Part shown: in pieces, positions 16,903 through 24,203 of the stretch
How positions within the stretch are numbered: position 1 is the stretch's first letter
Layout: every line of letters starts with the position of its first letter
Origin: an uncultured Alphaproteobacteria bacterium
GTDB taxonomy: Bacteria > Pseudomonadota > Alphaproteobacteria > Rs-D84
Assembly: GCA_944389385.1 (NCBI GenBank)
Contig: CALXMC010000001.1
Span: 1-64,000 of the forward strand
Length of the DNA stretch: 64,000 nt
Direction: 5' to 3'
Translations under genes and position numbers: made by a program
Notes under the pieces: model-generated
Told to the model about the DNA's origin: nothing
Databases searched by the model: none
Seen by the model: the letters and a program-made list of their open reading frames with translations, nothing else

Positions 16903-17817
16903 ATGCTGTCACAATCGAAACAAAACATATTTTCAGCACTGGAACAAGCCAAACATCGTGTAAATGAAAATGCTACGCCGTCTTTGTTTCCAACTGATAC
17001 CGAATTAAACGACACCGAATACTGGTTGTTTTCAGACCTGCACAATATATTCGGTTCATCATACACCGGCACAGCGCGCGAATTACCAATAAACATAACG
17101 GAACAAACATCTATGTTTAACGATTTTGAAAAAATGCCGCACACTCTGGAACGCCCAAAAAATTTTTTTGAATTTTGCAACAATCATATTGTATGTATAA
17201 AAAACGATTACAGTCTGGACAGCGATAAAAAACTCAACGCCCCCGATGCACGCATAACACGATACGCATGCTGGGCGTTAATGAAGCAGCATCCTAACCG
17301 CATTTTTTCACAATTATATTTCATGATGCCGGACATATCATTCAAAAATCTGTACAACGCCAGTTATAAATTCTCGCGCATATATCAGCGCAGTGAAATG
17401 GGGATTGTGGACATGATTGCGAATGGAATCGCATACCGCAACCACGCAGACATGCGTGCATTTAATCGCGCATTACACCGTGCGTTTTTCTACTCTGCGT
17501 CGGCGGACAAGATTCGTGATTTTTATAAAATCTCGGGGTCTGTTTTCAATTACATGGGCACACAATCTTTACTGGCGCGTCGTTTGGCATTACGCCGTGC
17601 CATAGACAGATACGACGCGAATCCCCAAATGTCTTTTGACACATTTTTGAATACCGCATGCGTTGAATTGGGCAACGAACGCACCAAGATGATAAGTCGC
17701 ACCAATCGCGCGCCCGAGCATGATATTTCACGCACATCCATTTCGAATTTGACCACAGAATTAAAAAAGCTGGAACACGCGTTCAAGCAAAAATTCATGC
17801 CACAAAAATTAAGATAA
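16903..17817 (+). CDS. DinD-like protein, partner of the RHH protein (304 aa)
   Basis: Part of the sequence resembles DinD (DNA-damage-inducible) proteins: EYWLFSDLHNIFG near the N-terminus and ITRYACWALMKQHPN followed by QLYFMM. In DinD the matching motif is close to SRYACYLI...AQTYFA. The remainder (about 140-304) is helical and basic (FNRALHRAFFYSASADKIR, RRLALRRAIDRY) and not recognised. The gene begins one base after the RHH gene, has no strong ribosome binding site of its own, and ends at a terminator, so it is cotranscribed and coupled. Function could be toxin, antirepressor or damage response; none is shown. Confidence 0.5.
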   Translation: MLSQSKQNIFSALEQAKHRVNENATPSLFPTDTELNDTEYWLFSDLHNIFGSSYTGTARELPINITEQTSMFNDFEKMPHTLERPKNFFEFCNNHIVCIKNDYSLDSDKKLNAPDARITRYACWALMKQHPNRIFSQLYFMMPDISFKNLYNASYKFSRIYQRSEMGIVDMIANGIAYRNHADMRAFNRALHRAFFYSASADKIRDFYKISGSVFNYMGTQSLLARRLALRRAIDRYDANPQMSFDTFLNTACVELGNERTKMISRTNRAPEHDISRTSISNLTTELKKLEHAFKQKFMPQKLR

Positions 17818-17822
17818 AAGAA

Positions 17823-17856
17823 TAAAAAAAAGCGGCCATTCGGCCGCATTTTTTAT
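17823..17856. terminator. Bidirectional terminator
   Basis: GCGGCC-ATTC-GGCCGC hairpin flanked by an A run and a T run. It serves the DinD-like gene on the plus strand and the pilin-like gene on the minus strand. Confidence 0.85.
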
Positions 17857-18248
17857 AAACTGTTCCAACCGCCCAACAATTGTTCTTTGCATCCGATTGC
17901 CTCCATCCCTGTGGACGACAAAACGAACGATAACACAGCACCAATTGCGAACAATAAAATAAATCCGACCAGTAACCCAGTACCCTTGTCTTTCAACTCA
18001 TCCATTTTCACGTCACCGGCCTTGATATACGACCACGCCCATTGTGCAACCAAGAACGCAGCCCCAACGAACGCCAACGTACGCAAAATTTTGAACACAT
18101 TCTGCATTTGAATAATCAAATCACACAATCCACTGTTATTAACAGTTACATTTGCCAAATTGGCCGCATTCTGGCCCGCCCCAGCCACCGCCGTGCACAC
18201 CAACACGAACGCACCTGCAAAGATAACTTTCTTTAACAAATTCTTCAT
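17853..18248 (-). CDS. VirB2/TrbC-like pilin protein (131 aa)
   Basis: It has an N-terminal signal peptide (about 1-24) and two further membrane helices (about 54-75 and 90-112) joined by a short polar loop (YIKAGDVKMDELKDKGTG). This is the layout of type IV secretion VirB2/TrbC pilins. Two cysteines flank the helical region (GLCDLI, AIGCKEQ). AAGGGGA precedes the ATG. No other type IV secretion gene is in the window, so it is an orphan here. The assignment rests on topology and size. Confidence 0.5.
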   Translation of the reverse strand: MKNLLKKVIFAGAFVLVCTAVAGAGQNAANLANVTVNNSGLCDLIIQMQNVFKILRTLAFVGAAFLVAQWAWSYIKAGDVKMDELKDKGTGLLVGFILLFAIGAVLSFVLSSTGMEAIGCKEQLLGGWNSL

Positions 18249-18314
18249 ATAAATCCCCTTTCTTTCCAGGTAATTGTACCATAAATTTTACATTGTTTCA
18301 AGCACCATAAACAC

Positions 18315-18350
18315 AAAAAAGCGGCGCAAAATTTACGCCGCTTTTTTTCA
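18315..18350 (-). terminator. Terminator of the small lipoprotein gene
   Basis: GCGGCG / CGCCGC hairpin with A/T-rich flanks, just after the stop of the gene at 18360. Confidence 0.75.
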
Positions 18351-18359
18351 TATCCGCGA

Positions 18360-18728
18360 TTAAAACGCAGGCGAAATAATATATCTGCGCACCAACATTG
18401 GTTGTGTACATTTATCACATTTTGCATTGCAAGATTTACACTGTGCTTTTTCCGCAGCCGGCGCCAAAACCTGGCGTGGTTCACGTGGCGCGGCGCCAAA
18501 AGTATCGCGCGCATACAAATCTTCACAGCGCGTATTGCGGTAAACGATTTTTTTACGACTGTCAACACCATCGACAGCATCAGAAAAATCACGACCACGT
18601 TCACCGACATAATAAACGCAATCGCGCCCATCTTGGGTATATCTCACACCACCCTTGTAATAATCATAGTAAGCGCCACACCCGACCAGCGACGTCAGCG
18701 CAATCACAGAAACCAGAATTTTTTTCAT
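18360..18728 (-). CDS. Small Cys-rich lipoprotein (122 aa)
   Basis: A lipoprotein signal peptide with lipobox SLVGC is followed by a Tyr-rich segment (GAYYDYYKGGVRYTQ) and a central RGRDFSDAVDGVDSRKK region. A cluster CKSCNAKCDKC near the C-terminus could bind metal or form disulfides. The start was chosen at 18728 (MKKIL) with AAAGG upstream. No family is recognised. Confidence 0.7.
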   Translation of the reverse strand: MKKILVSVIALTSLVGCGAYYDYYKGGVRYTQDGRDCVYYVGERGRDFSDAVDGVDSRKKIVYRNTRCEDLYARDTFGAAPREPRQVLAPAAEKAQCKSCNAKCDKCTQPMLVRRYIISPAF

Positions 18729-18779
18729 TTCACGCACCTTTGGCTTTTAATCTGTTGCTCTCTGACCCGCTCCCGGTTT

Positions 18780-19051
18780 ACAGCAATTGTTGCACAACGA
18801 CATCCATTGTCAAGCCTAATTCCCCCCCAACAACACGAAAACTCTGCCCACACTGGGAACTTGGTGCGTTCCCGCCGCGGTCCGGGTTCCCCTTTACGAC
18901 GGATGAGGCTACTACCCCCGTCCCGTCGCGGTCTAAGTTCCTCATCTAGCGGAGGGGTGGCGGCTTGCCGCCGGGGTGGTTCATCACCCGAAGCCCCAGC
19001 GAAGGGGAAAACACGAGTCACGAGCAACAAGTTACAAATCACGCTTCTGGA
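18780..19051. repeat. Dispersed repeat copy
   Basis: About 270 bp without a gene. It contains GAACTT..., GTCCCGTCGCGGTCTAAGTTCC, GGAGGGGTGGCGGCTTGCCGCCGGGGTGGT and the tail CACCCGAAGCC...CACGAGTCACGAG, i.e. the same units as 1-1250 in rearranged order. It lies downstream of the gene at 19052 and upstream of the lipoprotein at 18728. Confidence 0.7.
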
Positions 19052-20353
19052 CTAATACAGAACTTTTTCATCATCCGGCAAAGTAAAACAGCCTTTTTCA
19101 TCACAGAATTTTACCCCATTTTCACCCCCGCCCATATAACAATCGGTAATACTGCTTGATTCAATATCAGACGTAGTACCCGGCGGGCATCGTTGCTGGA
19201 CACCCGCATTGCAATAATATCCAGCGGGACAATCCGAAAATACGGGCGTTAACTTCATAAACGCCGACATTGCAGGAACCATATCCCTTACCATCAAATT
19301 ACCGCAATCATCCACTTTGCCGCTGCCCCCCATAATCAGATATTCGCAACTGTAATACGCAAAGTCCTGACCTTCTGGGACGGTATAATCCCCATAATCC
19401 CCATAATCTCGAACCAGACACTCCTTATCTGTGGGTATACATTCATTCATACTGGACGACGATGACGTACATTCCATCCATTTACCGGTGACATCATCTT
19501 GCGTACACCACACAGAAAATCCATCGCTGTCGGTTATGGCATAAAACACAGCCATATTGGTATTTTCCCAACACGCATGCAAAGTCGTATCACTTGTAAA
19601 CGCCGGTTCACCCGATTCACCCACAAACGAAGAAAAATCGCCGGCCTTATTAAACATAAGTTTTGTAGGTTCGCCACAGTCGTCTGCATCGGTTGAATAT
19701 CCGAAAAATTCTTTCATCGCGTACGACGGCTGTAACAAAGTGCTGTCCAATCCGTTTTCATTCCATTCCGCATTTTCATCCGGCGAGTTGGAAAACCCAA
19801 AACCTTCTTTATAATAAGCGATTCGTGTTTCATACCCCGATGGCATCCCAGGCCAGCGATTCCCCGCAAATCCTGTATTTGGTTCCAATCTTAATTTTAT
19901 GGCAAGTGGATCACATACCATTTTTTTTGAATGACGATTAACCTCATGTGCAAATTCATCAAGCCCCACGCCATCAACTTGATAAGTTATTGTATACCCG
20001 GTTTCTAACCTGGAATTATATCCCGGACCACAGGATTTACACCCTTGGAAAATATCAGCGGAATCCACATATTCATCTTTTTTACAATTTAACTCCCACG
20101 GGCAAGTGTTTTCCCCCGTCCGCCCCGTATACCCGTCCAGGAAATCGGCACCAATGGGGATTTTACATTCGGCGCACGCATCATACCCACCCGCACTGTA
20201 TGTACCAACGGGACATTCATAACAAACACCTGCTTCATTATTCCATCCGCACCCGACAGGACATCCGGTTTTATCATCAATAATCTCGCACTCTAATGCA
20301 AATGCGTTTTGGGTTAATATTATAAAAATTGGAAAAACAAACGCACGTTTCAT
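19052..20353 (-). CDS. Secreted Cys-rich protein with GCC2/EGF-like motifs (433 aa)
   Basis: A signal peptide (MKRAFVFPIFIILTQNAFA) is followed by short cysteine motifs: CYECPVGTYSAGGYDACAEC near residues 42-61, CKSCGPGYNS, and DCPAGYYCNAGVQQRCPPGT near the C-terminus. These resemble the tandem Cys-rich modules (ephrin-receptor/GCC2_GCC3 type) of eukaryotic extracellular proteins. The centre has LRLEPNTGFAGNRWPGMP. The upstream frame is an extension through a neighbouring gene; the ATG at 20353 is preceded by GGGGGATG. It is probably extracellular or surface located and disulfide-rich. Function unknown. Confidence 0.68.
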   Translation of the reverse strand: MKRAFVFPIFIILTQNAFALECEIIDDKTGCPVGCGWNNEAGVCYECPVGTYSAGGYDACAECKIPIGADFLDGYTGRTGENTCPWELNCKKDEYVDSADIFQGCKSCGPGYNSRLETGYTITYQVDGVGLDEFAHEVNRHSKKMVCDPLAIKLRLEPNTGFAGNRWPGMPSGYETRIAYYKEGFGFSNSPDENAEWNENGLDSTLLQPSYAMKEFFGYSTDADDCGEPTKLMFNKAGDFSSFVGESGEPAFTSDTTLHACWENTNMAVFYAITDSDGFSVWCTQDDVTGKWMECTSSSSSMNECIPTDKECLVRDYGDYGDYTVPEGQDFAYYSCEYLIMGGSGKVDDCGNLMVRDMVPAMSAFMKLTPVFSDCPAGYYCNAGVQQRCPPGTTSDIESSSITDCYMGGGENGVKFCDEKGCFTLPDDEKVLY

Positions 20354-20404
20354 TTTACATCCCCCGTCATGGTACAGCATAAAAAAATTAATATATCCGG
20401 GCAA

Positions 20405-20434
20405 CAAAAAAATCCGGCAATGCCGGATTTTTTT
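20405..20434 (-). terminator. Terminator of the second tandem lipoprotein
   Basis: ATCCGGCA / TGCCGGAT hairpin with A and T runs on both sides. It ends exactly at the gene stop at 20433. Confidence 0.8.
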
Positions 20435-20903
20435 AACGTTGTTGCCGATTATAATATTCGTTGATTGTCCAGCCATGTTTAACGTACCATAAACTGTCCT
20501 CGGGTACTTTGGATGCTTCGCCCAATTTGAAATTAAAATCACCCCTGCCACGAACCTTTGGTGAATAATCAATTGCATAGGATAAAACATTGTTACGTAT
20601 GGCTGTAACACCCTGTGATTGAAACCCTCTCCAATCATAATATGGAACCAAATAAATCGTGCGAACATCAGGTTGGGCATCCAGGTATTTTATTATATCG
20701 CTGACCTCTCGCGAAAGACGCAAGGGGGTTTCATCTGGATGGATAAGTATAACATTTGAACAATCGCCCTCTGAAAATCTTAATTCAATATCACGGGTTG
20801 GTTGTTCTTTTTGACATCCGCCCATCATCAGCGACGCACCCGCAATCCCAATCATTGGCAATATTTTTCTGATATTATACGGTACTGTTTTTTTAATTTT
20901 CAC
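20433..20903 (-). CDS. Lipoprotein, tandem paralogue B (156 aa)
   Basis: A lipoprotein with lipobox MGGC near residue 29 and an unusually long, basic N-region. It begins with GTG, preceded by AAAGGGG. The mature part includes REVSDIIKYLDAQPDVRTIY, SYAIDYSPKVRGRGDF and EDSLWYVKHGWTINEYYN. It is about 78 percent identical by hand count to the gene at 20949 and has exactly the same length. Differences cluster in residues 34-65 and 90-110; the C-terminal third is almost invariant. No family is recognised. Confidence 0.7.
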   Translation of the reverse strand: MKIKKTVPYNIRKILPMIGIAGASLMMGGCQKEQPTRDIELRFSEGDCSNVILIHPDETPLRLSREVSDIIKYLDAQPDVRTIYLVPYYDWRGFQSQGVTAIRNNVLSYAIDYSPKVRGRGDFNFKLGEASKVPEDSLWYVKHGWTINEYYNRQQR

Positions 20904-20948
20904 GTCAAACCCCTTTGGTTTTATTTGTTAATGTCAAAGACCAAATTT

Positions 20949-21419
20949 TTAATGCTGTTGCCGATTGTAATATTCGTTGATCGTCCAACCGTGTTTAACG
21001 TACCATAAACTGTCTTCGGGCACATTGGATGCCTGACCCAACCTGAAATTAAAATCACCCCGGCCACGAACCTTTGGTGAATAATCAATTGCATAGGATA
21101 AAACATTATTCCGCAGGTCTGTAATATCCTGTGCCGAGACATTTTTCCAATCATCATGAGGGATCAAATAAATTGTACGAATATCGGGTTTGGCATCCAG
21201 GTATTTTATTATATCGCTGACCTCTCGCGAAATGACGGTTCCTTGTTCTTTTGGATGAATTAACACAATGTTTGAAACATCATCCTTGGTAAAAGTCAAT
21301 TCAATATCACGGGGTGGTTTTTCTTTCTGGCATCCGCCCATCATCAGCGACGCCCCAGCAATACCGATCATTGGCAATATTTTCCTGATATTATACGGTA
21401 TCGTTTTTTTTATTTTCAT
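20949..21419 (-). CDS. Lipoprotein, tandem paralogue A (156 aa)
   Basis: A sister of the downstream gene, with the same signal sequence and lipobox MGGC. The start ATG at 21419 follows AAAGGGG with a 6-nt spacer; an upstream TTG is less likely. The gap to the next copy is only 45 bp and both have near-identical upstream sequences, so the pair arose by a recent local duplication. The two genes probably form one operon. Function is unknown. Confidence 0.7.
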   Translation of the reverse strand: MKIKKTIPYNIRKILPMIGIAGASLMMGGCQKEKPPRDIELTFTKDDVSNIVLIHPKEQGTVISREVSDIIKYLDAKPDIRTIYLIPHDDWKNVSAQDITDLRNNVLSYAIDYSPKVRGRGDFNFRLGQASNVPEDSLWYVKHGWTINEYYNRQQH

Positions 21420-21439
21420 ATCCAACCCCTTTGGCTGTT

Positions 21440-21478
21440 TTATTAAACAAAAAAGCCCGGAAAAATCCCGGACTTTTA
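21440..21478 (-). terminator. Weak terminator-like hairpin
   Basis: An imperfect stem around AGCCCGG / CCGGACT with A and T flanks, just after the small open frame ending at 21485 and before the lipoprotein pair. Confidence 0.35.
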
Positions 21479-21484
21479 TCCCAT

Positions 21485-21634
21485 TTACGACACAAAATCA
21501 TCACCATCGTTTTCGGTAATCGGTGAAAATTCATCCCCCGTTTTCCCCCCATCACGACCCGCGTCGCATGGCGGCCAATTGGGCGCATCACCCGAATAAA
21601 AACAGTAAAGATTTTTCACCAAATTTTGCATCAT
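21485..21634 (-). CDS. Possible small protein (49 aa)
   Basis: Begins at ATGATG, downstream of a near-consensus promoter (TTGACA-17-TATATT at 21682-21654), and ends before a hairpin. The N-terminal half is hydrophobic (MQNLVKNLYCFYSG) and the rest is Asp/Gly-rich with two cysteines. There is no clear Shine-Dalgarno, only AAGA. It may be a small translated ORF, or the promoter may only serve the lipoproteins downstream. Confidence 0.35.
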   Translation of the reverse strand: MMQNLVKNLYCFYSGDAPNWPPCDAGRDGGKTGDEFSPITENDGDDFVS

Positions 21635-21653
21635 TCTTATAAATTCATTTGTT

Positions 21654-21682
21654 AATATAGTACAAAACGAACAAATTGTCAA
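21654..21682 (-). promoter_or_regulatory. Strong sigma70-like promoter
   Basis: On the minus strand, TTGACA (21682-21677), 17 bp, then TATATT (21659-21654). The spacer ends in TTTTGTAC, as does that of the promoter at 34432-34459. Confidence 0.7.
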
Positions 21683-21770
21683 ATAATAATTACAGGAAAA
21701 CATTCCCGCAAAATATTCGGGCAACGTGCTGCGCTTTGTGTTATAATCGTAAAAACAAAGGAAACACATC

Positions 21771-22709
21771 ATGGATTACAAAGATTTCGGATTGGTAAAC
21801 ACAAAACAAATATTCGCAGACGCATTGGTAAATCATTATGCTGTGCCTGCATTTAATTTTTATAATATGGAAACTTTGTCCGCAATTATAAACGCCGCCC
21901 GCGACACACACAGTCCCGTTATTTTGGCTGTATCTGAATCGGCATTGAAATATATGGGCGATGATTTAATGCGCGGCATGATATGGGGATTAAACTTAAA
22001 ATCGAACGAAAATGTCGCCCTGCACTTGGATCACGGCACATCATTTGAATCATGTGTACATGCGATTAAATTGGGATTTTCATCCGTTATGATTGACGGT
22101 TCAAAATTGCCGTTTGACGAAAATGTAAATCTGGTGCGAACGGTTACAGATTACGCACATAAATACGATGTATCTGTCGAAGCAGAACTGGGGGCTTTAT
22201 CAGGCATCGAAGATGAAAATACCCGCGGCGATACATCGTCTTATACCGACCCAAACGATGTTGTCAATTTTGTAAATCAAACAAACGCCGATTCGCTTGC
22301 CATCGCCATCGGCACCAGCCACGGCGCATATAAACGCAAATCAGACGACGAAGAATTACGTTTTGATATATTGGATAAAATCGCAGAACAATTGCCTGAA
22401 TTTCCGTTGGTTCTGCATGGCGCATCGACTGTGCCGGCACGATTTGTAAGCGCGATAAACGACAACGGTGGGAAAATGCCAAACGCACGCGGAATCGCAC
22501 CCGAACAGTTGCGCCGCGCGGTGGAAAAAAATATTTGCAAAATAAATATAGACAGCGACCTGCGACTGGGATTTACGGCGGGCGTGCGCGAAACATTGTC
22601 TAAAAAACCAGAAAACTTTAACCCACGCGAATATTTAAGCGCTGCATACGAAAATATGTACGCCACATGCGTGGATGAAATAAAAAATATAATGCACAGC
22701 GCAAAATAA
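21771..22709 (+). CDS. fba: Class II fructose-bisphosphate aldolase
   Basis: 312 aa. It splits fructose 1,6-bisphosphate into dihydroxyacetone phosphate and glyceraldehyde 3-phosphate using zinc. Expected motifs are present: AFNFYNMETL, LHLDHGTSFE (Asp and His of the active site), SVEAELGALSG, IAIGTSHGAY, LHGASTVP and INIDSDLRLGF. Length and gap pattern fit the shorter class IIB type. The ATG is preceded by AAAGGAAACACATC and a TATAAT box at 21742-21747. Confidence 0.93.
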   Translation: MDYKDFGLVNTKQIFADALVNHYAVPAFNFYNMETLSAIINAARDTHSPVILAVSESALKYMGDDLMRGMIWGLNLKSNENVALHLDHGTSFESCVHAIKLGFSSVMIDGSKLPFDENVNLVRTVTDYAHKYDVSVEAELGALSGIEDENTRGDTSSYTDPNDVVNFVNQTNADSLAIAIGTSHGAYKRKSDDEELRFDILDKIAEQLPEFPLVLHGASTVPARFVSAINDNGGKMPNARGIAPEQLRRAVEKNICKINIDSDLRLGFTAGVRETLSKKPENFNPREYLSAAYENMYATCVDEIKNIMHSAK

Positions 22710-22871
22710 ATTAGAATGATGCAGATGGCGACGAAAAGAATTGCGAAACATGCCACCCAAAAAATAAATTAGAATGGTATAGATGCGACGATTGGCGGGT
22801 GTGAAATGTACCACTGTAAAAAAATAAATTAGAATGGTATAGATGCGACGATTGGCGGGTGTGAAATGTAC
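22703..22871. repeat. Tandem direct repeats behind fba
   Basis: Two identical 53-bp copies (22759-22811 and 22819-22871) have an exact 60-bp period. They begin AAAAAATAAATTAGAATGG and contain CGATTGGCGGGTGTGAAATG. A degenerate third copy starts near 22703 at the fba stop codon. Spacing is too irregular and copies too few for a CRISPR array. Confidence 0.85.
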
Positions 22872-22898
22872 AGAAGTTACATGAACGCCCGCCAATCG
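22849..22898. terminator. Long hairpin between fba and efp
   Basis: CGATTGGCGGG / CCCGCCAATCG (11 bp, perfect) plus an inner ATGTA / TACAT stem. It starts in the last copy of the 60-bp repeat. It is convergent between two genes, so it may end both transcripts, although no T run follows. Confidence 0.5.
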
Positions 22899-22919
22899 CC
22901 GCAGATATGCCGTTATAAT

Positions 22920-23489
22920 TTATTTTGCGCGTTCGACGTATTCAAGAGTCTCAGTATTTACAACTATCTTCTCGCCTTGTTCAATGAACAGAGGCACTTG
23001 AACGCGTACGCCATTGTCCAGGATGGCTGGTTTGCCGCCACTGTTGGAAACAGTTTGACCTTTCAAGGCCGGTTCGGTTTCTTCGACAATGGCAATTACG
23101 GTTTTGGGTAAAGATACGGATACAGGTTGACCTTCGACAAAATTGACTTTGACGTTCATCTCGGGTGCCAAAAATTTCATTTGTTCACCCAGTGATTCAA
23201 CCGGAACTGTGAATTGTTCGTAATTGGTTAAATTCATGAAATAAGCATCCGTGCCATCAGAATACAAGAATTGGCATTCGGTATCTTCCACCATCAGTTT
23301 TTCAACTTTATCTTCGGCACGCCAACGATTGTTGTCTTTGTTGCCGGAATCTATATCACGCAGGTCAGCCTGGACAAATGCACCGCCCTTGCCCGGTTTA
23401 ACCTTGGTAATAGATAAAACAGAATAACGTTTGCCATTGTGGGAAATAACCCAACCCACACGCATATCATTTGCAATATATGACGCCAT
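22920..23489 (-). CDS. efp: Translation elongation factor P
   Basis: 189 aa. EF-P relieves ribosome stalling at polyproline. Three beta domains are present; the loop KPGKGGAF carries Lys34, the residue modified in EF-P proteins. Other motifs: FLYSDGTDAYFMNLTNYEQ and VPLFIEQGEKIVVNTETLEY. AAGGGG precedes the ATG. It is preceded by ppa on the same strand. Confidence 0.95.
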   Translation of the reverse strand: MASYIANDMRVGWVISHNGKRYSVLSITKVKPGKGGAFVQADLRDIDSGNKDNNRWRAEDKVEKLMVEDTECQFLYSDGTDAYFMNLTNYEQFTVPVESLGEQMKFLAPEMNVKVNFVEGQPVSVSLPKTVIAIVEETEPALKGQTVSNSGGKPAILDNGVRVQVPLFIEQGEKIVVNTETLEYVERAK

Positions 23490-23555
23490 AATAAAACCCC
23501 TTGGTTACAAAATTTACGTGAATATTATAATTACGGATTGCCACGGTGCAAGCGT

Positions 23556-24092
23556 TTATTGCACAAACCGATTGTTGTATCGTTCAATACTGGCCAAAAT
23601 GATTTCATCGGCCGCCGCACGATCGACCCAACCACGCACCTGGGACCAGGCGTTCGGCTGTAAATCTTTATAGTGACGGAAAAAATACTCGATTTTATCG
23701 CGCAAAATTTCCGGCAATTGTTCAATGTATTCGATTTTATTGTAATATGGATCGATGTTGTTACGTGGCACACAAATAATCTTCTCGTCCCCACCGGCCT
23801 GATCCTGCATAACCAGCGCGCCAATCGGACGCACTTGAATCATAACACCCGGATGCAGCGGCGCATTACACACCACAACGCAATCCAACGGGTCGCCATC
23901 ATCGCCCAATGTCCCCGGAAAATACCCATAGTTCGCAGGATACGCCATCGGCGTGTGTAAAATACGATCCACGCGCAACAAACCCGTTGATTTATCTATC
24001 TCGTACTTCACATTGCCGTTTTCAGGAACTTCGATAATTGCATTCATATTTTTTGGCGGATTTACGCCCGGGGTTATATTTTGTATATCCAT
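23556..24092 (-). CDS. ppa: Inorganic pyrophosphatase
   Basis: 178 aa, soluble class I pyrophosphatase, which hydrolyses pyrophosphate to phosphate. Motifs YEIDKSTGLLRVDRILHTP, YPANYGYFPGTLGDDGDPLDCVVV and KWx-type end residues are present; the acidic DDGDPLD loop binds magnesium. The start at 24092 was chosen because GGAAAT lies upstream and the upstream frame is open only through the dnaN terminator region. Confidence 0.95.
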   Translation of the reverse strand: MDIQNITPGVNPPKNMNAIIEVPENGNVKYEIDKSTGLLRVDRILHTPMAYPANYGYFPGTLGDDGDPLDCVVVCNAPLHPGVMIQVRPIGALVMQDQAGGDEKIICVPRNNIDPYYNKIEYIEQLPEILRDKIEYFFRHYKDLQPNAWSQVRGWVDRAAADEIILASIERYNNRFVQ

Positions 24093-24149
24093 GATTATAT
24101 TTCCTTTTGCCGAACGCGATTTTATCATAAAAAAACAAAATTTCAACGC

Positions 24150-24181
24150 CAACAAAAACGCCCCCGCGTAACCCAGGGGCG
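24150..24181 (-). terminator. Terminator of dnaN
   Basis: CGCCCC / GGGGCG stem followed on the minus strand by TTTTTGTT. It lies directly behind the dnaN stop, before ppa. Confidence 0.75.
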
Positions 24182-24203
24182 AATTCAGAACCAATAACAA
24201 AAA

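Noticed and set aside
18245-18631. 128-codon open frame on the minus strand
   Set aside because: It overlaps the lipoprotein gene in another frame; only the latter has a signal peptide, lipobox and ribosome binding site.
22703-22871. CRISPR array
   Set aside because: Two and a half copies with 7-bp gaps, no spacers and no cas genes.
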